From Acanthosoma haemorrhoidale (taxonomy: Eukaryota > Arthropoda > Insecta > Hemiptera > Acanthosomatidae): a stretch of 64,000 bases of DNA. Each line of letters begins with the position of its first letter. Positions within the stretch are counted from its first letter, which is position 1. A program made the position numbers and the translations under genes. Positions 11,164 through 21,835 of this stretch are shown in pieces. A model generated the notes under the pieces. It was given only the letters and a program-made list of their open reading frames with translations, was not told the DNA's origin and searched no databases. The stretch is from contig CAKNEZ010000002.1 in NCBI GenBank assembly GCA_930367205.1, positions 1,336,343-1,400,342 on the forward strand. Reading direction: 5' to 3'.

Positions 11164-11431
11164 GTCTGGACCGCAGTCCGAAGAAACAACAATAAAATTC
11201 TTTGTCTATACCTTAATGACGTTACTGCAGATTCCTCCCACTGTTCTGCTGGTAACGGTCTTCTAACAGCGTCAGGTGCACTACACTGTTAAACTTAGGT
11301 CACTGTTAACAATGATCGTCAATTGTTAACAACGAACATACACTTTGAGAAGTTAACTTTAAAATCGCAAAGCGCACAAACAAAAACACGTCCTTCCTCA
11401 ACGAAGGATAGAACTTGAATGCCTTGTTGGC
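10350..11431 (-). mobile_element. LINE-B-type element, 5' part (third of a head-to-tail stack)
   Basis: On the minus strand this begins immediately after an A tract at 11432-11438. It has a 5' UTR of about 270 bp, then a Jockey-type ORF1 from ATG 11163, and it ends at the junction with Copia-3 at 10349. The ORF2 region is missing. Orientation matches the two LINE pieces to its right. Confidence 0.75.
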
Positions 11432-12001
11432 TTTTTTTCAAAACCTCAAACCAAAATATAATGTACAAAAAAATAAATAACAAAATAATTGGATTACATA
11501 TTTCTCCTCTTTCTGCATCTACATACATTTGGCGGAGTGCATAAATATAATAAATTTCTTATCGTCATTAAAAATTCATCGTTCTTATACAACACTAGGT
11601 GATGAGGCTCACCTTCTATTTGTCACTGACACCAAAAACTAAACACTAGGAACAAAACAAAACAAAACAAACTAAATCTGCCTGAAATTTATTACCGATC
11701 TTAGTCGGATTTTTAGCTTTTTACGGTCGCTGGACCTTAACGCTGAATTTCGGGTATTCAAAGCCCTCGTCTTTACTGTCCGTAATGGCTGTCTGGGAAG
11801 CCACTCGCTTCTTTGAAGCGTCTACTTCCATCTCCATTCTTCCAAAAACAAGTTCAATGAGAGCACAATATTTTAATGGGGAAATGTTACCTTAAACAGG
11901 CGTCACCTACGACACTATACAGGTGAAGCGTTGTATGGAGAAAGATGACGGCTGGATCGAACGGATGTTGACACGGCGACAGCATGACTCACACTGCAAG
12001 C
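11432..12001 (-). mobile_element. Internally deleted LINE-B derivative (second of the stack)
   Basis: On the minus strand this starts at 12001, directly after the poly(A) of the first LINE, with a 5' UTR and a short ORF1 start at ATG 11837 (MEMEVDASKKRVA). The frame ends after about 33 codons, and near 11690 the sequence switches to a LINE-B 3' UTR that closely matches 12013-12290. It ends in A7 at 11432-11438. So 5' end and 3' UTR are joined with most of both ORFs missing, like a mini-element that could still be copied in trans. Confidence 0.75.
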
Positions 12002-12282
12002 TTTTTTTTTTTATTCTCAAAACCTCAACAAATTAATACAATGTACAAAAAGAAAAATAACAAAATAATTGGATTACATATTTTTCCTCTTTCTGCATTT
12101 ACATGAATTTGGCAGCGTACATGAATATAATAAAATTTGTATTGTCGTTAAACGTTTACCGTTCTTATACAACACTAGGTGAAGAGGCTCACCTTCTATT
12201 TGTCACTGACACCAAACACTAAACACTAGGAACAAAAACCAAACTAAACAAAACAAACTAAATCTCTACCTAGAACCTAGGA

Positions 12283-12852
12283 CTAGAGTGTTCCAGCCAC
12301 GACAGCGTCCTGCCATCGCCGGGGGAACGGAGTGGGGGTTATAGTGTTAAACACCGGGTTCGTTAAATATTGTAATGAGTCGAAAAATTTGATATGTCTA
12401 CGCTGAATGAATTCATCCACCGTAGGCAGCTCAAATATCTCATGCAGCTCACTGTTTCTTCGCTGCTCGACTAAAGTACCTCTGACCACTTTCATCAGTA
12501 TACCGTTTTGGAATAATTCCAAAACGGTACAAAAATTATTGTTGGAGTTTCTTAGCTGTTGTTCACGTCATATAACGAAATAGCGGTGCACCATACAGCA
12601 GAGTAGGCCTGAGTATGCTCATGTAAATCAGTAGCTTGAGACGCAGTGACAGATTGGGGGAAGTCAATAAGTGCGTAAGCCGGTAAGACTTCATGCGTGT
12701 ATGCTTCAACTTCTCCGCAAAATAGTTACTAAAATAGAGGTGTATGTCCATTTTAATTCCCAGATATACTTGGTCGTTGGCTGGTGAATTTTCCTCCGTT
12801 CCTACTATGTAACTAGTAGGGAGCGGGCTTTTTCCCTTTTGGAAAGAGAAAG
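12283..12852 (-). pseudogene. LINE-B ORF2 C-terminal fragment
   Basis: It encodes the end of the reverse transcriptase protein: FQKGKSPLPTSY, YRLTHLLTSPNLSLRLKLL, then RRHIKFFDSLQYLTNP and the terminal WQDAVVAGTL. It is near-identical to the copy at the right edge, whose last residues are altered by a frame slip in a C run, so this copy shows the natural C-terminus. An inverted duplication at 12501-12529 interrupts the frame. RT catalytic residues lie upstream of the truncation and are absent. Confidence 0.88.
12501..12529 (-). repeat. 14-bp perfect inverted repeat inside LINE-B
   Basis: TACCGTTTTGGAAT, one spacer base, then its exact reverse complement. The reference LINE-B copy near 62940 has only the first arm followed directly by TGTTGGAG. 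The second arm and about 10 more bases are therefore an insertion templated by the first arm. Confidence 0.9.
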
Positions 12853-13353
12853 GGTCTTTTTCTGACCAATCGCATCCAGCCAATGAGGCAAGGTTCTATT
12901 CTGGCCTGGATAGAAGGTACCCAGCCCCTCTACAAGGGCCCATGGGCTACAAGCTAGTTTTGATACCTGAGCCACTCTTTCTGAGGTCGTAATGCAGTTG
13001 CGTCTTTTATTAATTACAATATTTACACTGATATGACTTGTGGTTTGGTAATATTATTTACATTTGTTTAAATTAATTTACAACATATTATAACCAATTT
13101 ACAATGTATACAATAGAGTATAGGGCGATTTACCTTATGTAGTTAGTGGATGCTACACTAAGCATTTAAAATTATACACTATCACCACTGCTTTACTCAT
13201 TGAAGAGTTAACATCAAAAAGAAAAAAACAAATTCAAAATTATTAACATTGTGGGCCAAGCCAGGTAATTAAACTAGTAATGTCATATTTTTATATGTGT
13301 GAACTTTCTCTACTCTTAGATGTTTTAATGACGTAGCTGATGAAAGCTAATCA

Positions 13354-13521
13354 GCTACATAATCATTCTGAAAAAGAAGCTTTTCTTCTTTTCCTCTGGA
13401 TTCAAAGAACTAAATCAAATAATACTATTAATTTTCAAATTTCAGAAACAGAACATTCAGTAATTCTGCATTGCTCAGCTCGTCAAACAGTTAAAATATA
13501 GCAATGTAACCAAAAACATTT
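13354..13521 (+). repeat. 168-bp direct repeat, copy 1
   Basis: Begins GCTACATAATCATTCTG and matches 14382-14549 along its whole length with about 90 percent identity by eye. Shared blocks include AGAAGCTTTTCTTCTTT and AACATTCAGTAATTCTGC. Confidence 0.85.
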
Positions 13522-14381
13522 TTATTCTTCAATAAAACAAAAAACGCCTTAAAAGGGTCGACTAGCAAGCGTTTTTGATAAAATTAATGAAAGATCTGAC
13601 ACTAATGTATATTGTTGTTAGGGCATACTATAATCACAATGAAATATAAAACACTATATTATTATACTAAAAATTTATATTAATTAATAACAGTGCAAAC
13701 TAAAAATATGCTGACTTGAATTCACGAAGCTAGCTATAAATGGTTATAGGGTAAAACCAACGAGATTCTTTTTTGTAGATCACCTTCATGCTTTAAGGTA
13801 ACTTATTTTCTTTCTTCAATAAGACATGAGTTGAGTTAAAACCATCAATTAGCCCTACGTTTTGATTAATTGTAATTTTTATCTGACAGTAATTCATGAA
13901 TAAATGTTTATTGATCGCAGAGCGTACCTGATTCATATTGCGATATATATTACAGTGATCTAAAAAATTATATTCATTAATTAAATATGATTCCGAACAT
14001 AAAAAATGATGAATGTTTTGTTTCGCCTGTGGATTTATAAATATAAAACAAAAAGTTACCATAACAGTTACTTGAAGCAGCAAAAAACTTAGTCATTTTT
14101 TTCATTAGCTGCTCAAGATAATTAATTTAAAAAAAACAATTACAAAGAAACATTATCATTTACGACTCTTTCTTAATATCTGTTAACATATTTTTTATCT
14201 TCAATGAAACATAGTAAGTCCAAAGATGAGCAAGTGTCCAGATAATATGATAAATTGTTATTATCATCTGACAGTAATTAATAATAAATAAATATCCTTG
14301 CAAGGGCAAACCATATAAAATACGTCTTATAATAATTTTGAATTGAACTATATAGTTCTATACATTTAATGAAGCAAAGCT

Positions 14382-14549
14382 GCTACATAATCATTCTGAG
14401 AAAGAAGCTTTTCTTCTTTGTCTCTGGATTTAGAAAACTAAATCAAATAAGACTATTAAATTTTAAATTTCAGAAACGGAACATTCAGTAATTCTGCATT
14501 GCTCAGCTGGTCAAACAGTTAAAATATAGCAATGCAACTCAAAACATTT
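14382..14549 (+). repeat. 168-bp direct repeat, copy 2
   Basis: Partner of 13354-13521, same orientation, starting points about 1028 bp apart. The intervening DNA shows no TE protein motif. The pair could be the ends of a short unclassified element or a local duplication. Confidence 0.85.
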
Positions 14550-14869
14550 CAACAACAATTTGAAGTAAGCAATTTAATTGTGTGTTGATAGCACCTAACT
14601 TGAACAAGTGGAATCCTGAACTAGTGTCACAGCCGCTGGTTTATAAGGGGAGTTAAATGTCACCTTGTGAGCTAGTTGGTTGTTTTGACTTGCATGTTCA
14701 TCCAGTGTCGGTCCACCCTCCTATGGAACTGGCACATTTGTTGAAACAAGCTGGTTTATATGGTGTTTCAGAATACTTCCTAAATCCAACCTGACACAGT
14801 AGTGACGGGAACCCAGACAGTGGACTATTGTACCAAATACATTGCTGTGACAAATCCACACTTGATATC

Positions 14870-15190
14870 TAAGGGTGGGTCAAAAACGACTGAATCTCAA
14901 ATGCGAGTGTCAACCGGAAAGAGGATGACTAGATAACAGTGAGAGTTCCACTTCTTAAGGCTGTGCTGCCCCTGAAGGGGTCTCTTCCAAGGAGTGATTG
15001 AAGACGTGAATCTCTAAAATGGGGGGGGGGAGGCAATAAATGCCAAGATCAGATCTGGCAGGTAAGGAATAGAGACATGCAGAGGTAAGTGAATAAGAAA
15101 GTCATAGTTCGAGTAGAGCATCAAACGCTAGTGCAAAGAGGGAGAGCAGTGTTCAACCCAGGAGTCCGATTTATAATCGGATTCTGCAAG
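14870..15190 (-). repeat. Diverged LTR-like promoter segment
   Basis: Shares spaced blocks with 32360-32740, for example GTGAACCGGAGAG against GTCAACCGGAAAG and the TCCCAAGGAG region. On the minus strand both have a TATA-like box (here ATTATAAATC near 15170), followed about 25 bp later by a common start-like region and a purine/pyrimidine-rich leader. It may be the promoter part of an old LTR; the family is not recognised. Confidence 0.4.
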
Positions 15191-15204
15191 GCCACCTAAT
15201 TTTG

Positions 15205-15420
15205 TACGAATATAGACTTGATGAAAATATTAAACCACAAATTCCGGAAAATTCAAATAATAATGGTAAGGTTGATAATACAGCCGATCCAGCAGATCAG
15301 CAATTAATGAACCAAAGCCAGAGCGAAGATATCAATAATGACAATGACACATATGTAACTCGTAGTGGACGAATCAGTCGTCAGCCAGCATATCTAAAAG
15401 AAAACTATGTATTACAATAA
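15205..15420 (+). pseudogene. Gypsy-2 family pol C-terminal tail
   Basis: The last 71 codons (YEYRLDENIKPQIPEN to KENYVLQ) match the end of the Gypsy-2 polyprotein at 50355-50570 with a few substitutions. Everything upstream of residue Y is missing; the left junction is at about 15200. It is followed by an A tract and an LTR, as in Gypsy-2. Confidence 0.9.
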
Positions 15421-15450
15421 AAAAAAAAAAAAAAAAAAAAAAAATGGAGA

Positions 15451-15598
15451 TGTCATATGGTTTGGTTATCTCTATTAAATGAACAAAGCCGGCTGACAAT
15501 ATTAATCTAACCTACATAACTTGTGCCCAAAATGTACTTAATTGATGGTTAATAAATTATTACTTATATTCAATCAACCTATGTCTTTCATTCTGACA
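15451..15598 (+). repeat. 3' LTR of a Gypsy-2 family copy
   Basis: Starts TGTCATATGG and ends CATTCTGACA, a TG...CA repeat preceded by the tract AAAATGGAGA. It is the same sequence as 50598-50801, minus about 55 bp of AT-rich internal sequence. Confidence 0.88.
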
Positions 15599-16560
15599 AG
15601 TGTGACATTGATTGAAATATGAACAATGCATTGAAGAATTCATGTCAACAGTAAAAAAATTGTTTTAGAGTTGGAACATTATTGTCCTTAGCACCATATA
15701 AAAGGTTTATCTATAACTATTTATCTATTCGAGAACTTAATCCACCCTTCCCAACTCATTATTGTTTTATCAGTTGCAAATTTATCAATATTTAAACTAT
15801 CATAAAAACTTTAATCACATGGTTTACATAAGGCTCCTAACCGAGCTCTGGCCTGTTGAGCTTCGGCCACAGTAGGACTTCTCCTGTTAAGTGTTTTTTT
15901 TTCTTCGCCAACTGAAAGTCTCTTCACCGCTAAGTAATTTTTTCTTGCGAGCCCGATATTTCCTTCAAAACTATGCAGCAGTTTCCCTGTTAGGTTTAAA
16001 AGGGGCTCCCCTTTTCCTAATGGGTATTAGGAAGCAAAATTTTACAACTAACTGAGATACAAAAGTGAGTGGTAGGTATAAAATGGTCGACTACACCTGG
16101 TTTAGACTTCAAAAAATGGCAAAAATGACTTCATATTAAATGCTTTAGTGGCAACCAGTAGCTAGTTTTTCGTGGAGTTGGCGAGTCAAATATTGCCAGA
16201 GGATAGAGGACATTGTGAGAAAATAGAGGAGGTTGATGACGAATAAGAGGAAGCTGTTGACGAGGTAATTGTACCTTGTCTAAGTGAAAATATTTAAGAA
16301 ATATTAACCAAAAATAGGGCGTGCTGGATTAAAGACTGGGTATGTATTAGAGATCTTGGAGCTTTGTTTACACTACATCGGGAACTAGCCAACGAGGATT
16401 TTAGTGAAAGTTCCACGAAAAGAAATTGATTTTATAATTAAGTTTAGGAAGTTCCCAGTATCTTTTTTTAAATAGTTCGTTTTCCTAAAATAATCACTAT
16501 CTCATAAGAATCAGTCATGAGAGAGTGCTATGACAAGTATTACTTATTGAACTTAGATAC
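15599..16560. other. Unassigned region
   Basis: No reading frame or repeat that I can assign. The part just before 16560 may be decayed gag sequence of the Gypsy-5 fragment that follows, but nothing diagnostic is left. Confidence 0.5.
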
Positions 16561-16564
16561 TCTA

Positions 16565-17358
16565 GTACTTATTGATACAAAGATGAAAATCAATGCTGTT
16601 TATGACAGTGGTTCAAATGCAAGTTTAATAAGTCAACGATTAGTTTATCTGTTAAATTCAAGTCTGATAAAACACAAGTCCGAATACGAACACTAGGATC
16701 CATAGATACATAGATGATGTATTGATTCATTCGAAGAATTATGAGGACCATGTAAAACATGTAGAATTAGTGTTAAAAGCACTACAGGAACAAGGATTTA
16801 AATTAATTGAATCAAAGTGTCAGTTTGAACAAAACAAGATAACTTATCTGGGTCATGAAATAGGAAATAATTATATAAAATCAATGAATGCCAATCTCAC
16901 AGCAATTAAAAAGACAAAGAAACAGGCTAGACAATTTTTAGGAAAAATAAACTTCTATTAGGAGTATATACCAAAACATACTATTTTGCTAGATCCCTTA
17001 AGAAATTTATTAAGAAAAAATGTAGATTTTCACTGGTCAAAACAATGTAAAGATTGTTTCGAGACAACAAAAAAATACTTATGCTCAGCTCTATATGCGC
17101 TAGCAATATTTGATCCAGAATCTCCAACATACATATTCACTGAGGCAAGTATTGAAGGAGTTGGAGCAATTCTAAAACAACCACAAGAAGACAAATCTCT
17201 AAAGTCAGTATTTTTCTTTTCGAAAAAATTGACAAACGCTCAGAAAACAAAAAAAGCAATATTTATAGAATGTTTAGCTATTAAAGAAGCTATACTTCAC
17301 TGATAATATTATCTGATAGGAAAAAAATTTGTGGTATTTACAGACCACAGACCATTAG
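16565..17358 (+). pseudogene. Gypsy-5 protease, RT and RNase H fragments
   Basis: First an aspartic protease piece with YDSGSNASLISQ (16565-16690). A large deletion then leads into the RT catalytic motif YIDDVLIHSKNYEDH at about 16700, followed by FKLIESKCQFEQNKITYLGH, the connection, and an RNase H region with FTEASIEGVGAIL, ECLAIKEA and VFTDHRPLV. TAG at 16959-16961 and TGA at 17301-17303 break the frame, and the first Asp of RNase H is Glu (FTEAS). The frame is cut at 17358 by a LINE-A fragment. The protease resembles the inverted fragment at 18362-18655. Confidence 0.85.
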
Positions 17359-18271
17359 TTTACAGCACTAGCATCAATCCAACCAGAGCCCTGAAATTTG
17401 CTGAGAGCGCCAGTCAACACATTGCTGTGAAACTCGATGCCGTCAACATCAAAGTAAACCCAGCCAAGACGCAAGGAATCATATTTAGTTTTAAATCTGG
17501 AAGAAAGAAGTTACCTAAATCCTTCGTCTTGGACGGCAAAAAGTGCACTGCGAGCAACAAGTGATTACCCTCAGTAGACACTTGTCGTTCACAACTCATC
17601 TCAGTAAGAAGTTAAAGAGTGTTAAGAAAAAGTTCTACAGCCTAGGACACCTACTTCACAGCCCGGCTTTATCAGTACGCCTCAAGCTGCTTATTTACCA
17701 GAGCGTCCTGAGGCCTGCTTTGATGTACGGGACCCCACTATTCAAGTATCTAACTCCTAACACTCTAAAAACGCTCTAGCTATTCCAGAACAGAGTTCTC
17801 AGCACCTCTTTCAAACATACCCTGTATGGAAGCACTGCTGGACCGCCGAAGCCTGGAGACAGATAGACCTCATAGACCACGAGCCCCCTGACGGGACTGA
17901 ACGATTTACACCCAGCCGAGAGATCGAGGTCGATCTCCCGGCCGACTCAACCAAAGCAATATGACCCCTTCTACCTGCTCAGGATAGGTTGATCTTCCGG
18001 CCGACAGGCCGACTCACTGCAGCTTCCTACAGAGGCTGAGGCCAGGTATGACCTGGCCGACTTCAAACCAATGCCTAGTACCTCTAGGCTCCACCATAGG
18101 TAGACTCTCAATACCTTCCCGAATCCACCCACCTCTTTTAGGCATCCCACACCCCATATCCTTCTCATACTTCCTTTAAACGGGATTCCCCTTAGTGAAA
18201 GGCACCCATCAATCCAAAATAATTTTCCCACATCCTATTTTTATAAGTTTGAGAGCTATGGAAAAAAAAAA
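17359..18271 (+). mobile_element. LINE-A, 5'-truncated copy
   Basis: A 5'-truncated copy of the LINE-A family. It contains YSTSINPTRALKFAESAS, IKVNPAKTQGIIFSFKSG, LLHSPALSVRLKLLIYQ and VLRPALMYGTPLFKYL, with frame slips near 17560 and a TAG at 17779. It is followed by the LINE-A 3' UTR, which matches 58690-59060 reversed, and A10 at 18262-18271. The 5' junction fuses with Gypsy-5 RNase H at VYSTSIN. This copy is not in an snRNA gene. Confidence 0.87.
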
Positions 18272-18361
18272 TTAATTTCTGATTTATAACTTCTTTTATT
18301 GTCTTCATTCTTCTTTAAAAGTGTATCATCTTTAGTTGAATTTGTATTTAACAACTTCTCA

Positions 18362-18840
18362 CTATTTTCTTATCTTATTATATGTGTTTAGAGTATTTGT
18401 CAAATTCCCAATTGTTAAAGTTATATTTGCCCGAGCAGTCCTGAAATTGAAACCATTGACTGTTTTAAATACGGACTTGTGTTTTATCAGACTTGATTTC
18501 AACAGATCAACTTCTCGTTGACTTATTAAACTTGCATTTGAACCACTGTCATAAACATCATTGATTTTCATATTTTTATCAATAAGTACATGTATCTTAA
18601 TTAATGGATTCAATTTCTCCGGGCCTTCTAGTTTAATTTTTTTTATTTCCATCAATTTTTACAATATCCATTTCTCCACATGTGTTATTAGGATTATGAG
18701 GTGATAATAATGTCTCATTTAGATTAATTATTTTTTTTGTCACAAATAAATTTTTATTTCTGCATTATTTTACTGTATGATAACGATTTGGCCACCCTAA
18801 ATTTTCACAAATAGAACAGGGTTTCTTTAAAGCAGAGCTG
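18362..18840 (-). pseudogene. Gypsy-5 gag end and protease, inverted
   Basis: The minus strand has a probable CCHC knuckle (CSICENLGWPNRYH, about 18795-18840), then after degenerate sequence the frame MMEIKKIKLEGPEKLNPL leading to the protease motif VYDSGSNASLISQ. It is the same family as 16565-17358 but in the opposite orientation, with LINE-A between the two. The frame is broken upstream of 18655. Confidence 0.72.
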
Positions 18841-19261
18841 GTTATTTTATTTAATTTATCAATTTTCTGTTTGGATTTTTCCAATGTTATGCTCATACGT
18901 TGATTTGGTGTATACCTTTGACCAACCTTTATCTATAAAACTGTAAACAAAAATAATCTCCATTCAGACCAATTTACTAGGCCTATATTTTTTAAATTTG
19001 CCTCATACTAATCTTTGGCTGGTCCGTCTACACAAAAAACGAAGGATTTCCATAATCTTTGTAACACTAGTCACATTGTGCCTCATACATTCAGAATCAT
19101 AGCATTCTAATCAATCTGAAGGATTTTGTTTTTTATCAAATTTTTCTATAATGAATTTCTTTTCTACCTCCTGCAGTTTAATTTCATTAGGATTTAATTT
19201 AGCTTCTTACAAATCTGAAATTGTTGAGACAGAGGGTAGAACAATAAGAAAGCTACTGTAA

Positions 19262-19771
19262 TCGCTTGCCGACGACATTGCGGTTGACAGCAGCAGCATG
19301 AGTACACAAAGAGCTATTACACAGGCCGATTCAGTTTGTAACGTTATTAGTGACAGACTGGGCATGTTAAACATCAGCGCAAACGCAGGGAAGGCTGACT
19401 GCTTATTCTTCTCCCACCAAAAGGGAAAAAATCCTTGCCGAAATCATATAGTATAGGAGGGGAGGGGAAGGGATCTCACCAGCTTTCTGGGTAAAAAAAT
19501 GGATAGAAAACTCCATTTCTCTACTCATTTTAGTAATAAAATAGAAAAACTACGAAACAGGTCTTACCGGCTCTCGCACTTGCTAACTTCACCCAACCTA
19601 TCACTTCGTCTAAAACTGATGATCTATAAATGTGTCCTCCGGCCAGCTCTGCAGTACGGTGCCCCGCTATTTACCCACTTGACTGACAATACAGCCAAAT
19701 GTCTCCAACATTTCCAGAATCCGCCGAAGACACATCAAGTTTTTTGACTTGTTGCAGCACCTAACCAACCT
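19262..19771 (+). pseudogene. LINE-C reverse transcriptase fragment
   Basis: A Jockey-like RT C-terminal half: catalytic block LADDIAVDSSSM, LGMLNISANAGKADC, then after a stop and slip YRLSHLLTSPNLSLRLKL, VLRPALQYGAPLF and, after a short deletion, RRHIKFFDLLQHLTN. It is related to LINE-B but clearly diverged. It ends mid-frame against a T23 tract at 19772. Confidence 0.82.
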
Positions 19772-19794
19772 TTTTTTTTTTTTTTTTTTTTTTT
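19772..19794 (-). repeat. Poly(A) tract on the minus strand
   Basis: T23 on the plus strand abuts the LINE-C fragment. It looks like the tail of a retrotransposed sequence lying at 19795 and beyond on the minus strand, but that sequence shows no recognisable protein. Confidence 0.6.
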
Positions 19795-20493
19795 CCTCCA
19801 AGGCATTTTGTTCTTTCGGGACGTGAATAACATTAAGCATCTTACGTTAGCAACTCGTGAGTTGTCTTAAAACTAGTTAAAATATTTGATTAGTTGGCAC
19901 AGAACTCTTCCCTTGTAGTCTGACTGGTGATAGAAATGTTATACCGAACCGACATGGTTATGCACGTAGTGTAAAGTACGGCTATTAATTTTTAGAGTTT
20001 TAAGTATATTCCCATTAGATATTGATTCAAGATGGCCATTTCTTACAAATTAAATTTTTTGTATCTGCAAACTTGAGTACGCTCAGAAAACTATGATTTC
20101 AATTAAAACACTGTTTATTAAGGAAATCTAGTTTTAAAACTGTTATTTACCACCTATTGTTGTTGACATTCCGCTTTGTATCGTTTCCTATCGCTTGGTC
20201 CCGGATTTCAGTGAGCTTTAATATCATAAAAAGTAAGTAATTTAATTTGAAATACCCTATGTATCAACTTAAGGATGAAATACGTTAAACAAAAAAAAAT
20301 TAAATTGAAAGGTTCAACGAAAATTAATATATCAGCATTGAGTGTAGTTAGAAACAAGTCGTATTCATCGTCGCTTTAACCTCATTTTCGAAACTGTTCA
20401 CGGTTTAAAGGTAACCTGGAACTGATTGTAACGTGGGATACTGAGGCGGTACTTTTGGAGCAGGTTAGCCTGGGCAGATAGGCAGGCTGTAAC
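19795..20493. other. Unassigned region left of Gypsy-3
   Basis: No coding signal or known RNA seen. It could be the 3' UTR of an unknown retroelement or transcript, given the minus-strand A tract at its left edge. Confidence 0.5.
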
Positions 20494-20655
20494 TGTCAGC
20501 AGGCAAATGATGACGTCACTTGAATTAGTTTGTTTATGCCTTGTATAATACGTAACCTTTGTTTGCTGTTACAATATAGTTCTGTACTAACATTCCATGA
20601 AGTCGGTCGTTCTTATTAACACCCTCATTCTTAATTTAATTAAGTCATTCTTACA
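20494..20655 (+). repeat. 5' LTR of Gypsy-3
   Basis: 162 bp, TG...CA ends. It contains TGACGTCA, a perfect CRE-like palindrome, near 20511, and TGTATAATAC as a possible TATA element near 20542. Confidence 0.93.
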
Positions 20656-20671
20656 TGGTGCCGAAACCTTT
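20656..20671 (+). other. Gypsy-3 primer-binding site
   Basis: TGGTGCCGAAACCTTT starts at the base after the LTR end. TGG at this position pairs with the CCA end of a tRNA; which tRNA cannot be decided here. Confidence 0.7.
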
Positions 20672-20734
20672 TTATTTTAGTTAGTTTTGATTTATTAAAT
20701 CCGCGAGTGATAATAACGAAAATTTTCTTTCGTG

Positions 20735-21484
20735 ATGAGTGGAAACGAATCGGACTCGGCTGTTAGCCTTCGACCTCCTGGACCTTTAATGGTTTCCCAG
20801 GAATCAAACATGGCAACAGCATGGAAATCATGGTTACAATCATACAAATGGTTCGCAGAGGCTATAAACCTAGACAAAAAATCGAAGAAAAAAAAAGTCG
20901 CAACTTTTATGACTATTATTGGTAAGGAAGCCTATTCAATTTATGAAACATTTAAGATCGAAACAGCTGATAAGGACAAAGTTGAAAAAATTATTGAATT
21001 GTTTGAATCGTATTTCACCCCTAAAATAAACATTACGTATGAAAGATTGATATTTAATCGCATGACTCAGCAGAATGAACAATCTTTTGATGATTTTCTC
21101 ACATTAGCGATTAATCAATCCAATAAGTGTAATTATTCAACCATGAGGGACGAATTTTTGCGCGACAAAATTGTAATTGGAATATTAGATGATGAGGTTA
21201 GAAAAACATTATTGGAAGTAGAAGATTTAAAATACGATAATGCGGTAAAAATATGCAGGGCGTCTGAGTTAGCTAAACAACACATGTCGGCTATGAAAGG
21301 TGGTGAAGGATCCGTATCGGAAATAAACGCTGTCAGACGGGATCAAAGCAAAAAATACACGCCAAACCCGACCAATTCCATTGCAGGCGGTGTAATACGA
21401 CCCATGGCAGACGGGCTTGTTCAGCTTACAAAGTTCAATGTAAAAAATGTAATTTTAAGGGTCATTTTACAGAATGTTGTTTAG
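20735..21484 (+). CDS. Gypsy-3 gag (capsid region)
   Basis: The start is set at ATG 20735 (MSGNESDSAVSLRPPGP); a GTG just upstream is not needed. The capsid-like region runs from about residue 25 to 190, with WKSWLQSYKWFAEA, then TIIGKEAYSIYETF and QSFDDFLTLAINQSNKCNY, as in Mag/K02A2.6-like gypsy gags of animals. After residue 215 the natural continuation (zinc knuckles) is in the next frame from 21382, so the last 35 codons in this frame are probably not native. The protein would pack element RNA in virus-like particles. Confidence 0.85.
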   Translation: MSGNESDSAVSLRPPGPLMVSQESNMATAWKSWLQSYKWFAEAINLDKKSKKKKVATFMTIIGKEAYSIYETFKIETADKDKVEKIIELFESYFTPKINITYERLIFNRMTQQNEQSFDDFLTLAINQSNKCNYSTMRDEFLRDKIVIGILDDEVRKTLLEVEDLKYDNAVKICRASELAKQHMSAMKGGEGSVSEINAVRRDQSKKYTPNPTNSIAGGVIRPMADGLVQLTKFNVKNVILRVILQNVV

Positions 21485-21771
21485 CATCAAAAAAGGTGGA
21501 AATGGTCTTAAAGAGTAATGACGAAAACACTGATAAAAATATTGATATATATATAGGCACGACACAAAAATATAAAACAAATTTAAAAAATACAAAAACA
21601 AATCAAATTTCAGATTGGATAGAAGAATTACATTTCCCACGAAACAAAAAAGTCTCTTTTAAATTGGATACAGGAGCCCAAGGAGATGTAATAACAACCA
21701 CAGAAGTAGAAAACTGTGGCCTAAAAAATAATTCCATCATGCGTCAAATCACTGATTTCATTCTGCAATAA
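21382..21771 (+). pseudogene. Gypsy-3 zinc knuckles and protease in a shifted frame
   Basis: This frame begins with two CCHC-type knuckles, CRRCNTTHGRRAC and CKKCNFKGHFTEC, and then has the aspartic protease motif FKLDTGAQGDVI near 21658. It overlaps gag in a different frame, so a slip near 21380 is needed to reach it, and another near 21760 to enter pol. Either these are two mutations, or one of them is a programmed frameshift; a canonical slippery heptamer was not seen at 21380. Confidence 0.75.
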
Positions 21772-21835
21772 TCGAACGCCTGTTCTGGGAGAATCTAAAG
21801 TAAAAATAAAAACTAGGCTGGGTCAGACAGAGTAT

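Larger units (their letters stand above)
12002..12852 (-). mobile_element. LINE-B 3' part (first of the stack)
   Basis: A 5'-truncated LINE of the same family as 62453-64000. ORF2 C-terminus is at 12283-12852, 3' UTR at 12013-12282, and the poly(A) tail is seen as T11 at 12002-12012. The upstream end breaks at about 12852, where similarity to the reference copy stops. Confidence 0.88.
12853..14869. other. AT-rich non-coding region with a direct repeat
   Basis: No supported gene. The stretch is AT-rich with short chance open frames, none with recognisable motifs. It holds the two 168-bp direct repeats listed separately. The 12853-13000 part is more GC-rich and does not match anything else in the window. 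Confidence 0.6.

Noticed and set aside
13793..14083. A 96-codon minus-strand open frame
   Set aside because: AT-rich low-complexity product with no recognisable domain; expected by chance.
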